A DNA stretch of 64,000 bases from contig NZ_WJWY01000007.1 of assembly GCF_010367435.1 (NCBI RefSeq), positions 22,577 through 86,576 of the forward strand, given 5' to 3'. The position numbers were made by a program, and so were the translations under genes. This DNA is from Fusobacterium sp. IOR10. GTDB lineage: Bacteria > Fusobacteriota > Fusobacteriia > Fusobacteriales > Fusobacteriaceae. Shown here one piece after another: positions 36,055 through 45,130 of this stretch. The notes under the pieces were generated by a model. It saw nothing but the letters and a program-made list of their open reading frames with translations. It ran no database searches and was not told the DNA's origin. Numbering within the stretch: position 1 is the first letter of the stretch; every line of letters starts with the position of its first letter.

Positions 36055-37175
36055 TTTTTTACCTCTTCAACTAATTTATAAAAATTATCACTGTAACCTA
36101 ATATTTCCTCTTTAAAAGAAAATAACAATACTTCACACTCTATAACATTTGTTTTTAAATAATTTTTTATTTTTTCTGAAATTTTATTTGAAATTTTATA
36201 AAAAAATTCTTTTTTTTCTATATAATTACAAGCTTCTTCAACTGTATTAGAGTTTAATATATTCATGACATTTTCCTTTGATTCCCCATTTAAAAAAGCG
36301 TTTGCTCCCATAATTTCCATTCTAGCATCTGCTACTTTACTATGAGTATTGAAAATTCCACCAGCTATTTTTACTCCTTTTCCAATATGCCCCACAAGAA
36401 TTATTTTTTTGTATCCTAATTCTTCAGCTACTTCTAACATATATCCAATATAGTTACTAATTACTATTAAATTAGAAGCCTGTAATCCTATTTCTTCACA
36501 ATATTTCTTTCCATAATTTCCAAAAACAAATACCACATAATCCTTATCGCTATTTTCTTTTAATACCTTCATCTCAATATATAAAGAATCTTTCAAAGCC
36601 TCTTCACTCATTGGATTTAAAATTCCTGTGGAACCTAAAATTGAAATTCCCCCAACTATTCCCAATTTAGGATTAAAAGTTTTTTTGCTTTTTTCCAAAC
36701 CCTCTGGAATATATATTTTTATTTCAAAATAAAGATCATTTTTGTCATCTAATATTGATTCTATAGCTAGTTCCATCATCTTTAAAGGTCCTGGATTAAT
36801 TGCATATTTCCCGACTTCACATCTAAGACCTTTTTTAGTAACTTTCCCAATCCCTCTTCCACAAGTAATAAGAGTGTTTCCAATTATATAACCTGCACTA
36901 TCTTTTTTTAATTTCGTTACTTTTTTTATTCTTACAAAAATTTCAATTCCATCAGTTACATCAGGATCATCCCCTGAATATTTTTTTACTGAGGAAGTTA
37001 CAAAATTATTTCTCTTTCTTAACCTTGAAATAGGAATATTTATCTTTTTGTTATTTAAAGACTGTAGCTGAACATTTTCTAATTTTCTATCATCTAACAG
37101 ATAGTTTAGCCCTGCAATTATAGCTGCTGTACAACAGCTACCTGTTGTATAACCAGATTTTAGTTTTTTTCCCAT
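36051..37175 (-). CDS. cbiD: cobalt-precorrin-5B C1-methyltransferase
   Basis: Methylates C1 in the anaerobic route. The 374-aa protein has LKSGYTTGSCCTAAIIAG at the N-terminus (~5-22), SSVKKYSGDDPDVTDG (~61-76), ITCGRGIGKVTKKGL (~100) and the central GGISILGSTGILNPMSEEAL block (20 residues; ~174-193). All are signature CbiD elements. It overlaps cbiE by 4 bp and touches cbiC. Confidence 0.96.
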   Translation of the reverse strand: MGKKLKSGYTTGSCCTAAIIAGLNYLLDDRKLENVQLQSLNNKKINIPISRLRKRNNFVTSSVKKYSGDDPDVTDGIEIFVRIKKVTKLKKDSAGYIIGNTLITCGRGIGKVTKKGLRCEVGKYAINPGPLKMMELAIESILDDKNDLYFEIKIYIPEGLEKSKKTFNPKLGIVGGISILGSTGILNPMSEEALKDSLYIEMKVLKENSDKDYVVFVFGNYGKKYCEEIGLQASNLIVISNYIGYMLEVAEELGYKKIILVGHIGKGVKIAGGIFNTHSKVADARMEIMGANAFLNGESKENVMNILNSNTVEEACNYIEKKEFFYKISNKISEKIKNYLKTNVIECEVLLFSFKEEILGYSDNFYKLVEEVKK

Positions 37176-37822
37176 TAAAATCCCTCTCTTTTATACAATT
37201 GATACAGTATTCCATGAAGAATTGATACTGTTACAGTACTCCCTCCCTTTCTTCCATCAATTGTTATATATGGAATATTTGTATCTTTAAAATTCTCCTT
37301 TGCTTCTGCAGCTCCGACAAATCCAACAGGAACTCCAACCACTAATAATGGTTTTTCAATTTCTCCACTAACAATCATCTCTTTTAATTTATACAAAGCT
37401 GTTGGAGCATTTCCTATTAAAAATATTTTCGTTTCTTTTTCCTTTGCAGCCTTTTCTATTCCAACAATAGAACGAGTAACTTCTCTTTCCTTTGCTTCTT
37501 TAGCAACTTGTTCATCTCTTACTAAACAATAGGCTTCACAATTAAATTTTTCTAAAATTTTTCTGCTTAATCCATTAACAATCATATTTGTATCACAATA
37601 TATTTTACATCCTAATTCTAAGGCTTTTTTTCCTTGAGAAATAGGATTATTTATAAACTTTATTAAATCAGCATATTCAAAATCAGCTGTTGTATGAATT
37701 ACTCTTTTTACAATTTTAAGTTCTTCCTCTGTGAAATTATTCCCTCTTTCTCCTAACTCTTCAGTTATAATTTGAAAACTTTTTTTTTCTATACTTTCAG
37801 GAATTTTAATATATTTTTTCAT
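37175..37822 (-). CDS. cbiC: cobalt-precorrin-8 methylmutase
   Basis: Moves the C11 methyl to C12 to form cobyrinic acid. The 215-aa sequence has the catalytic His43 in RVIHTTADFEY, the CKIYCDTNMIVNGL block (~73) and the GVPVGFVGAAEAKE block (~166). Overlaps cbiA by 4 bp and cbiD by 1 bp. Confidence 0.95.
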   Translation of the reverse strand: MKKYIKIPESIEKKSFQIITEELGERGNNFTEEELKIVKRVIHTTADFEYADLIKFINNPISQGKKALELGCKIYCDTNMIVNGLSRKILEKFNCEAYCLVRDEQVAKEAKEREVTRSIVGIEKAAKEKETKIFLIGNAPTALYKLKEMIVSGEIEKPLLVVGVPVGFVGAAEAKENFKDTNIPYITIDGRKGGSTVTVSILHGILYQLYKREGF

Positions 37823-39162
37823 TTTGACTCCTTTGCTTTATTTAATAAATCAAAAATTATATCTTGGCTTTTGAAAAAATGAATGTGAGGATAGCCACAT
37901 AAAACATTTTTAACATGAAATCCACAAGTCCAATTTCTACCATCTGGTTTTCTTATCTTAAATTCTTTTCTTATATTTTCATCTGAACTTATTATCTCTG
38001 AATAATGAAATTCATGACCTCTACCCTTAAATTTTCCATTATATTCTATATCAATATATCCAAATCTTTTTATATTTAATCTATTTTTCATTTTTATATT
38101 ACTACCAGATATTCCAACAAAATCATACTTCTTACCATCTAAAGTTTCTAGGGTATCAGATAAATATATAAATCCTCCACACTCTCCATATATAACTCCA
38201 TTTTTATTAAAAAAATCCCTTATTGAATTAATCATACTTTTATTTTCAGATAGTTCCTTAGAATAATTTTCAGGATATCCCCCTCCAAAATATAGCATGT
38301 TAATATCTTTTGGTATTTTTTTATCATGAACAGGGGAGAAATAAATTATTTCAATACCTAGTTCTTCTAAAAATTCTATATTATCATTATAATAAAATGA
38401 AAAAGCCTCATCCTTTGCTATTGCAATTTTCATCCCAGTGTATTCATTCTTTTTCTTTTCCATTATTTCTTGTAAGAAAAAATTGTCTTTCATTTCTTTT
38501 ATTTTTGAAATATTGTATATATAATCTAAGTCTATGGTCTCTTTCATTTGTTTACTAATTTTTTCAACTTTAATATCTAAATCCTTTATTTCTTGTGCTT
38601 GCATAAGACCTAAATGTCTTTCTTCTATCCCTATATTTTCAATATTTAGCATATAACCAATACACTTAATATCACAATATTTTTCTATTGATTCTTTTAA
38701 AATATCATAAGTTTTTTTACTAGATATTTTATTAATAATAACTCCCTTTAATTTTACCCTTCTATCTAAATCTCTGTATCCTAAAACTTCAGCTGCAATA
38801 CTGGTGCTTATCTTTCTTCCGTCAACTACAAGTATCACTGGTAAATCAAGTATTCTACCTATATGAGCTGAACTTCCATTGTCTAATTCAACACCTCTTC
38901 CATCATATAAGCCCATTACCCCTTCAACAATTGAAATTTCTTTTGAATTTTTTAAAAATGTTCTTTTTATTCCCTTTTCACCCATTAAAATATAATCTAA
39001 ATTATAACTTTTATTTGAAGTAACATATTCATGAAACTTACCATCAATATAATCTGGGCCAACTTTAAAAGGAGAAACATTCTTAAAACATTTCATTAAT
39101 CCCATAGCTATAGTAGTTTTACCAACTCCACTTCTTACTCCTGCTATTAAAAATCCTCTCAT
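37819..39162 (-). CDS. cbiA: cobyrinate a,c-diamide synthase
   Basis: ATP- and glutamine-dependent amidation of the a and c side chains. The 447-aa protein has P-loop AGVRSGVGKTT near residues 7-17, and an intact C-terminal class I glutaminase domain: nucleophile Cys about 328 in YGECGGFIYL and the catalytic histidine region near the C-terminus (GYPHIHF). This intact glutaminase contrasts with the truncated cbiP product upstream. Confidence 0.95.
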   Translation of the reverse strand: MRGFLIAGVRSGVGKTTIAMGLMKCFKNVSPFKVGPDYIDGKFHEYVTSNKSYNLDYILMGEKGIKRTFLKNSKEISIVEGVMGLYDGRGVELDNGSSAHIGRILDLPVILVVDGRKISTSIAAEVLGYRDLDRRVKLKGVIINKISSKKTYDILKESIEKYCDIKCIGYMLNIENIGIEERHLGLMQAQEIKDLDIKVEKISKQMKETIDLDYIYNISKIKEMKDNFFLQEIMEKKKNEYTGMKIAIAKDEAFSFYYNDNIEFLEELGIEIIYFSPVHDKKIPKDINMLYFGGGYPENYSKELSENKSMINSIRDFFNKNGVIYGECGGFIYLSDTLETLDGKKYDFVGISGSNIKMKNRLNIKRFGYIDIEYNGKFKGRGHEFHYSEIISSDENIRKEFKIRKPDGRNWTCGFHVKNVLCGYPHIHFFKSQDIIFDLLNKAKESK

Positions 39163-40217
39163 TTTAATACCTCTTTTATTATTTTTAAAACCTTTCTATT
39201 TTTTTCTCTATCTTTTATGGCAAATCTTACATATTTGTCATCTAAAAATCTAAAATTTGAAGCGTTTCTCACTAATATTCCTTTTTCTATCATTAGTTTA
39301 CAAAAAATTTCTGCTCTGATTTCCTCTAGCCTAACTAATATAAAATTTGAGTTACTTCTATAAACTTTTATTTTATTTATTTCTTTTAATTTTTCATAAA
39401 ACCATATTTTTTCCTCTAATATCCATTTTTTAGTTTTATCTATATACTGAGTATCTTTTAATATTATCTTTCCAGCTAAATCAGCAAAGGCATTTACACT
39501 CCAAGGCTCCCTTATATTTTCTATTTTGTTTAGAATATTATAATCATAAGTAATTCCATAACCTAATCTTATACCAGGAAGAGCAAAAAACTTGGTTAAT
39601 GCTCTAAGTATGAATATATTATCACTTTTTAAATTTATTAAGCTTTTATTCTCCCAATCATCTATAAATTCAATAAAACATTCATCTATGAATATTCTTG
39701 TTTTAACTTTTTCCAAATGATTATTAAGTTTTAATAATTCTTCTTTTCCCATAAAACTTCCAGTTGGATTATTTGGATTACATAAAACTAGTAAATCATA
39801 ACTTGTAGCTTCTTGTTTTAACTTTTCCATATCCAGTATAAAATTATTAACTTCATCAAGTTTAAAAAAACTAATTTCAGCATCAAGATCTTTTAAAGAT
39901 CTTTCATATTCTGCAAAAGTAGGAGAAACTATTAAGACTTTTTTAGGTTTTAAAGCTTTCATATACAAAAATAAAATTTCTGTAGCTCCATTTCCTACTA
40001 TAATATTATCCTTTGATATATTATTATAGTCCCCTATACTTTTTTTTAATCCCACATAATTTATATCTGGATATTTTTCTAAAATATCCAGATTTTCTAA
40101 AATACTTTTTTTTAAAGTTTCTGGAACTCCAAAAGGATTGATGTTAGAACTGTAATCTAAAATATCTTCCTTTCCATTTCTTAATAATTTATAAATATTT
40201 CCCCCGTGTAAATCCAA
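39159..40217 (-). CDS. cobD: threonine-phosphate decarboxylase
   Basis: PLP enzyme of the class I/II aminotransferase fold making (R)-1-amino-2-propanol phosphate, the linker of the nucleotide loop. The 352-aa protein has LDYSSNINPFGVP (~19-31), NPNNPTGSF (~147), and the PLP lysine about residue 207 in ALTKFFALPGIRLGYG. A histidinol-phosphate aminotransferase is the nearest look-alike, but the location between cbiA and cbiB supports CobD. Confidence 0.9.
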   Translation of the reverse strand: MDLHGGNIYKLLRNGKEDILDYSSNINPFGVPETLKKSILENLDILEKYPDINYVGLKKSIGDYNNISKDNIIVGNGATEILFLYMKALKPKKVLIVSPTFAEYERSLKDLDAEISFFKLDEVNNFILDMEKLKQEATSYDLLVLCNPNNPTGSFMGKEELLKLNNHLEKVKTRIFIDECFIEFIDDWENKSLINLKSDNIFILRALTKFFALPGIRLGYGITYDYNILNKIENIREPWSVNAFADLAGKIILKDTQYIDKTKKWILEEKIWFYEKLKEINKIKVYRSNSNFILVRLEEIRAEIFCKLMIEKGILVRNASNFRFLDDKYVRFAIKDREKNRKVLKIIKEVLK

Positions 40218-40229
40218 CTTTTCCCCCTT

Positions 40230-41171
40230 CTAAATTAAAGATATAGTAAAAAATATCAAAAATGTTATAAATGATGTTGAATATAATAATTTTTTTGCTT
40301 TCAATATATCAGAAATTGTAAATTCTTTCAATTTATCACCTATAGTTGGCTTATCATACCATACTCCAAAATATTTTGTTTTACCACCAAATTGAACCCC
40401 TAAGGCTCCTGCAAAAGCAGACTCCCCATGGGCTGAATTTGGACTAGCATGATTTTTTCTATCTCTTAAACATATTTTAAAACTATTTTTATAGTCATAC
40501 CCTGCTAATATTGAAGCTAGAGGAATTAATAACATTCCCCCTAACCTAGCTGGTATTATATTAGCTAAATCGTCAACCTTTGCAGATACCCTTCCAAATT
40601 TTAAATATTTTTCGTTTTTATATCCTAACATGGAATCCAAGGTATTAATACTTTTATATGTCATTGCAAAGGGAAGAGCTAAAGAAACTCCTTTAAAATT
40701 AAAATAACTTCCCACAAAGGCATAAAACATTGGAGCTATAACCCCATCTATTGAATTTTCAGATATTGTTTCTAAGACACTTCTAACAATATCTCTTTCT
40801 TCCATTGTTTCAGTATCTCTGCTAACTAGGTAGGCTAGTTTTTCCTTCGCCTCCTTTAAATCACCTTTTTTTAAAATATAATAAACTCTCATTCCTTCAT
40901 CAGCTAAACATTTTACTGCCAATGTTGTGTATAATAGTATCACTTCTAATAAAATTGATTTAGAAACAATTAAATAACTTATTATAAAAGTTACAACTAT
41001 AGTTATTACTGTGGTCACCCCACCAAATACAATCTTATTATTATATTTATATAATTTTTTTTCCAAAAAACTAATTAATTTCCCTATAAATCTAACTGGA
41101 TGAGGAAACTTTTCAGGATCTCCAAATATTAAATCAAGAATATAAGCTATTAAGAATTTCAAACTAAACAT
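40230..41171 (-). CDS. cbiB: adenosylcobinamide-phosphate synthase (membrane)
   Basis: Integral membrane enzyme that attaches aminopropanol phosphate to adenosylcobyric acid. The 313-aa protein has about 5 membrane segments, the N-terminal DLIFGDPEKFPHPVRFIGK block (~13-31), ENSIDGVIAPMFYA (~133) and SPNSAHGESAFAGALGVQ (~242-259). It lies 4 bp after cbiP. Confidence 0.95.
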   Translation of the reverse strand: MFSLKFLIAYILDLIFGDPEKFPHPVRFIGKLISFLEKKLYKYNNKIVFGGVTTVITIVVTFIISYLIVSKSILLEVILLYTTLAVKCLADEGMRVYYILKKGDLKEAKEKLAYLVSRDTETMEERDIVRSVLETISENSIDGVIAPMFYAFVGSYFNFKGVSLALPFAMTYKSINTLDSMLGYKNEKYLKFGRVSAKVDDLANIIPARLGGMLLIPLASILAGYDYKNSFKICLRDRKNHASPNSAHGESAFAGALGVQFGGKTKYFGVWYDKPTIGDKLKEFTISDILKAKKLLYSTSFITFLIFFTISLI

Positions 41172-41175
41172 AAAT

Positions 41176-42033
41176 TTATTCTTCTCCTAAAATTTTATAA
41201 ATTTCATTCATATCTATATTATTTCTCACTAAATTTTCTAATCTATCAAATTGTTCTTCTTTGTATTCTTCATATGTTTTTCCATTTAATTTACTTTCTA
41301 TGTATTCCCTATCTTTTTTACTATTAAGACTATCTTCTTCTTCTAGATCTATTTCTTCATAAGGAACTATTCCTAAAACTTTAACCCCTGTAATTTTTTC
41401 TAATTTTTCAATACCTGACATTAATATATCTTTATTTCCTCTAAATTTGTTTATAATAACCCCTTTTAATCTTTTTTTCTCTTCAGGTTCTAATAAAACT
41501 ATTGTTCCAACTATAGAGGCAAAAACTCCTCCCCTATCTATATCAGCTACTAAAATAGCTTTAGAATCTATCATCTCTGCCATTCCCATGTTCACAATAT
41601 CATTGTCTTTAATATTTATTTCAACAGGACTTCCTGCTCCTTCAAGAATACATATTTCAAAATTTTTAAGTTTGTCATATGCTTTAAGAACATCTCCTTT
41701 AAATATGTCTTTAGTTTTAGAATAGTCTTTTCCATTCATATCACAATGATGCTTCCCATTTATAAATATATCAATCATATTGTTTCCAAGTGGTTTTAAT
41801 AAAAGAGGATTCATATACTCTCTTGGTTCTATATTACAGGCTTGAGCTTGTAATAATTGAGCAATTGCAAGTTCAAGTCCACTATTAAGAGTAAAAGAAT
41901 TTCTTGACATATTTTGAGCCTTAAAGGGAGCTACACTATGTCCATCCTTGTATAAAACTCTACATATTCCTGTTGTTAAAATTGATTTCCCTACTCCTGA
42001 TGAAGTTCCTAAAATAATTAATTTTTTTTGCAT
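41176..42033 (-). CDS. cbiP: cobyric acid synthase lacking its glutaminase domain
   Basis: CbiP normally amidates side chains b, d, e and g with an N-terminal ATPase domain and a C-terminal glutamine amidotransferase domain, about 490-510 aa in all. This product is only 285 aa. Residues 1-~236 form an intact ATPase domain (ILGTSSGVGKS ~7-17, PFKAQNMSRNSF ~35, LEGAGSPVEIN, DIDRGGVFAS). Residues ~245-285 (KTYEEYKEEQFDRLENLVR onward) match the extreme C-terminal tail of full-length CbiP. The whole amidotransferase domain between them is missing in frame. First gene of the cluster; ATG after GGAGAAAG. It may be inactive, use free ammonia, or borrow a glutaminase. Confidence 0.85.
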   Translation of the reverse strand: MQKKLIILGTSSGVGKSILTTGICRVLYKDGHSVAPFKAQNMSRNSFTLNSGLELAIAQLLQAQACNIEPREYMNPLLLKPLGNNMIDIFINGKHHCDMNGKDYSKTKDIFKGDVLKAYDKLKNFEICILEGAGSPVEINIKDNDIVNMGMAEMIDSKAILVADIDRGGVFASIVGTIVLLEPEEKKRLKGVIINKFRGNKDILMSGIEKLEKITGVKVLGIVPYEEIDLEEEDSLNSKKDREYIESKLNGKTYEEYKEEQFDRLENLVRNNIDMNEIYKILGEE

Positions 42034-42140
42034 AACTTTCTCCTCTATATTTTATTATTTGAAATTTATATTCAATTGTTTATTAAATATATTATCATTT
42101 TTATATGTTTTTATAAAGATTATTTTATCTTGCCATATTT

Positions 42141-42169
42141 ATGACATACTCTAATGATATATTTATAAT
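42141..42169 (+). promoter_or_regulatory. promoter of the Met-rich exported protein gene
   Basis: ATGACA (42141-42146), 17-bp spacer, TATAAT (42164-42169), about 37 bp before the ATG. Confidence 0.7.
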
Positions 42170-42205
42170 ATAAAAGATACAAAACTAAATAAAGAGGTGA
42201 TATTT

Positions 42206-42652
42206 ATGAAAAAGAAAAATATTTTAATAGGCTTAACTTTAATTTCTGCATTGTCGTTTGCCCAAGAAAAGAATTTTACTGATAAGGAAAACTTAGATCC
42301 AAATTTTAAAATAGAGTGTAATTCTCAAATGATGAATAGAAATAACTCTAGTAACATGATGAACAGGAATAATCCTGATAAAATGATGCAAAGAAAACAA
42401 ATGAAAAAAGTTGATTTGCCTAAAGATTTAAAACTAAAATTAGACAAAAAAAGAATAACAATGCAAGAGCTTGACCTTTCTGTAAAAAAAATATTATTAG
42501 AAGATAATGTAGATTGGAATAAAGTATTAGAAACTAATAAAAAGATTTCTTCTATTCAAGCTGAAATTAGAACATCCCTTCAAAAATTTAGACATAATAA
42601 AAAAATAGAACATGATAAACAAATGGAAAATAATAAACAAAAAAATAAATAA
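42206..42652 (+). CDS. methionine-rich exported protein, possibly Spy/CpxP-like
   Basis: A 148-aa protein with a signal peptide (MKKKNILIGLTLISALSFA, cleavage after FA), so probably periplasmic. The mature part begins with a Met/Asn-rich stretch with repeats MMNRNN, MMNRNN, KMMQRKQM and then an alpha-helical, charged, LxxLDKKR-type region resembling heavy-metal-sensing or Spy-like chaperones. ATG 42206 is chosen because AAAGAGG ends 8 bases before it; an in-frame GTG at 42197 is too close. It precedes a two-component system and may be its target or periplasmic sensor partner. The function is not established. Confidence 0.7.
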   Translation: MKKKNILIGLTLISALSFAQEKNFTDKENLDPNFKIECNSQMMNRNNSSNMMNRNNPDKMMQRKQMKKVDLPKDLKLKLDKKRITMQELDLSVKKILLEDNVDWNKVLETNKKISSIQAEIRTSLQKFRHNKKIEHDKQMENNKQKNK

Positions 42653-42664
42653 AGTACCTTCCTT

Positions 42665-42692
42665 AAAATAGTGAGAGAATTCTCACTATTTT
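42665..42692 (+). terminator. terminator after the Met-rich protein gene
   Basis: A perfect 12-bp stem AAAATAGTGAGA/TCTCACTATTTT with a GAAT loop and a T run. It separates the gene from the response-regulator gene. Confidence 0.88.
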
Positions 42693-42743
42693 TTTATTTT
42701 TTTGGTATAATAAAGTTATAAGGTTATTTTAAGGGGGAATTAT

Positions 42744-43421
42744 ATGGATTTGAAAATATTAATAGTTGAAGATGATTTAAAATTAAAAAGAATTGTGAAA
42801 GATTTTCTTTTAAATGAAAATTTTAATATTATAGAGGCAGATAATGGGGAAAAAGCTTTAGATTTATATTTTTCAGATAAACCTGACTTAATAATTTTAG
42901 ATTTAATGATCCCAAAATTAAATGGATTTGAGGTATTAAGTGAAATTAGAGCTCATAATGAAACTATCCCTATAATTATTCTTACAGCTAAAAGTGAAGA
43001 AGAAAATATTTTAAAAGGATACAATCTTAAAGTTAACGAATATATTATCAAACCAGTTAGTATGAAAATATTAGTTGCTAAGGTTAAAGCTTTTTTAAGG
43101 GAAAACTTAACTACTAATGAACTTAAATTTAAAGATATTATCTTAAATTTAAAGGAAAGAACTGTTAATATTGAAAATGAATTTATTGATATATCTCAAA
43201 AAGAATTTGAAATATTATATTTATTTATAAAAAACAAAAATAAAGTTTTAACAAGGGAACAAATAATCACTTCCCTATGGGGATATGAGTATTCTGGAGG
43301 TATCAGGGCTATTGATTCTCAAATAAAACGTCTTAGAAAAAAAATTAACAGAGATTATATTGTAACTGTTAGAGGCCTTGGATATAAAATGAAGGGGGAT
43401 GACTATGAAAATAAAGAATAA
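42744..43421 (+). CDS. OmpR/PhoB-family response regulator
   Basis: A 225-aa regulator: receiver domain ~1-115 with acidic pocket (VEDDLK), phosphoacceptor aspartate about residue 53 in LIILDLMIPK, and KPVS with the conserved lysine (~104); then a winged-helix DNA-binding domain (~130-220) ending in VRGLGYKMKG. GGGGGAA precedes the ATG. Its end overlaps the kinase gene start. Target genes may include the Met-rich protein gene upstream. Confidence 0.92.
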   Translation: MDLKILIVEDDLKLKRIVKDFLLNENFNIIEADNGEKALDLYFSDKPDLIILDLMIPKLNGFEVLSEIRAHNETIPIIILTAKSEEENILKGYNLKVNEYIIKPVSMKILVAKVKAFLRENLTTNELKFKDIILNLKERTVNIENEFIDISQKEFEILYLFIKNKNKVLTREQIITSLWGYEYSGGIRAIDSQIKRLRKKINRDYIVTVRGLGYKMKGDDYENKE

Positions 43422-44736
43422 AATTTTTATTTTAACCTCTTCAATAATAACTTTAATTATCTTATCTATTTTTATATTCAATAAATTTTTATTTGAAAAT
43501 TATTATTTAAAAATAAAGGAAGAGAAACTTTTAGCAATTGTTAAAACCATTAAAAATCCAAGTTATATTGCTGATTTTGAAGATATTCAAGAAAATTATA
43601 ATATTCAAATTTTTCTTATAAAAAAATCTTTCTTAAAGGATCTTCATTTTGAAATAACTGAAAAAGAATTTGATAGTATTTCAAATAATAAAATAACTAT
43701 TTCAAAGCTTATAAATGAAAATTCTGAAACAAAAAAACAAATATTAATAGCCACTGACTATAACGAAAATTTAATTTTAATTATAACATCACCATTTAAT
43801 TCAATAAAAGAGCCAGTTGGAATAATTACTAACTTATATTTAAAATTTCTTTTTGTTTTACTTGTAATTGGTTCTATCCTATCAATAATTCTTTCTAGAT
43901 TAATAAGTAAGCCTATTGAAAAAATGAGTAAAACAGCTAAAAAAGTTGCCCTTATGGACTTTTCTGAAAATTTCAACTCTAAGTCAAAGGATGAAATTGG
44001 AGAATTAGGAAAAAATTTAAATATTATGGAAACAAAACTTAAAGAAAATATAGATTTATAAAAAAAAGATATTGAAAGACAAAGGGAAACTGAAAATTTA
44101 AGAAAAGAATTTATTTCCAATATCAGCCATGAACTAAAAACACCTTTAGCTATTATCCAAAATTATTCTGAAGGTTTGATTGAAAATATTGTAAAAACTA
44201 AAAAAGATAAAGAAGAATATCTTAATATAATTATTGAAGAAACTAAAACAATGAATGATTTTGTTTCCTCTCTTTTATTTTTATCCCGTTCTGAAAGAAA
44301 TTATTTAAAATTTTCAAATGATACATTTAAATTAGAAGAAATTTTAAATGTGCTACTACCTAAAATTAAACATATTTATCCTAATATTAATATTTCCTTA
44401 AAACTTAAAGACAATCTATTTCACGGGGATAAAGATAAAATAAATATTGTTATAAAAAATCTTTTGGAAAATGCTTGTAAGTATTCCAAAGAAAATGATT
44501 TTATTAAAATTTTAATAAAAGATAACTATTTTGAAATTAAAAATCCAAGTAATATCTCTGAAGATGATCTGAAAAATTTATGGATTCCTTTTTATAGAAT
44601 GGATAAAAATAGAAATAGAAAAAATGGTACTGGCCTTGGACTAGCTATTGTAAAGGAACTTCTAGAAAAACAACACTATAAATTTGGAGTTTATAAAGAA
44701 GAAGACAATATAATATTTTGGTTTAAAGAAAATTAA
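43405..44736 (+). pseudogene. sensor histidine kinase interrupted by one in-frame stop
   Basis: A kinase read through one TAA at 44059-44061 would be 443 residues long. The first 218 codons hold two membrane helices around a periplasmic region and a HAMP segment (SRLISKPIEKMSKTAKK). The stop follows IDL. In the same frame the second part continues KKDIERQRETENLRKEF, H-box ISHELKTPLAII, N-box NLLENACKYS and G-box NGTGLGLAIVKELL. So only one codon is defective: likely a recent nonsense mutation, a sequencing error in an A-rich run, or a recoded site. ATG 43405 fits the GGGGG site better than an in-frame ATG at 43399. Confidence 0.85.
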
Positions 44737-44759
44737 ATCCCAAAATTTAAAATTAGTTA

Positions 44760-44788
44760 TTGACATATGCCATTAATAAAGGTATAAT
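44760..44788 (+). promoter_or_regulatory. consensus promoter of the DUF5320 gene
   Basis: TTGACA (44760-44765), 17-bp spacer, TATAAT (44783-44788): a perfect match. The palindrome AACATATGTT lies downstream around 44801-44810 and the related ACATATG at 44763-44769 overlaps the -35, a possible operator pair. Confidence 0.85.
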
Positions 44789-44835
44789 TAATTTGTAATT
44801 AACATATGTTAAAAATTATTTTAAGGAGGTTTTAT

Positions 44836-45051
44836 ATGCCTAGAGGAGACGGAACTGGCCCTATTGGAAATGGACCTATTAATGGAATTTGTTTAAATAG
44901 AAACCTTGGTGCTTCTAATTTAAGAGTAAAAAGAAGAGGATTTAATTTTGGTTTTAGACAAGATTATTCTTCTGTTACAAAACAAGACTTGGAACAAGAA
45001 AAGGATTTCTTAGAAGCTAGACTAAAAGAAATTGAAGAAATTATCAAATAA
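44836..45051 (+). CDS. DUF5320-type small protein
   Basis: A 71-aa protein starting MPRGDGTGPIGNGPINGICLN, whose first residues (MPRGDGTGP) are typical of DUF5320 proteins, followed by a basic middle and a C-terminal coiled coil (DLEQEKDFLEARLKEIEEII). The start is set by GGAGG eight bases before the ATG; an upstream extension in frame is rejected. Relatives commonly sit with DUF134 proteins, NifB/NifX-like iron-sulfur carriers and ParA-type ATPases; here only DUF134 accompanies it. Role unknown. Confidence 0.8.
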   Translation: MPRGDGTGPIGNGPINGICLNRNLGASNLRVKRRGFNFGFRQDYSSVTKQDLEQEKDFLEARLKEIEEIIK

Positions 45052-45063
45052 TTTTAATTGTTG

Positions 45064-45102
45064 AACATAAATAAGGTGGAATTTATCCACCTTATTTATG
45101 TT
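45064..45102 (+). terminator. hairpin between the DUF5320 and DUF134 genes
   Basis: A perfect 17-bp stem (45064-45080 and 45086-45102, core AAGGTGGA/TCCACCTT) with a 5-base loop. The following bases are AT-rich without a long T run, so termination may be partial. Confidence 0.65.
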
Positions 45103-45130
45103 ATAATTATATATAAAAAGGAGGTGTATT

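Noticed and set aside
42034..42196. Cobalamin riboswitch upstream of cbiP
   Set aside because: The gap is only 163 bp, very AT-rich, and no B12-box-like conserved core was recognised.
42653..42743. Sigma-70 promoter for the response regulator
   Set aside because: TATAAT at 42706-42711 is good, but the -35 position falls in the terminator stem and does not match.
43758..44120. 120-codon minus-strand frame across the kinase stop
   Set aside because: Antisense to recognisable HAMP and kinase segments; no ribosome site.
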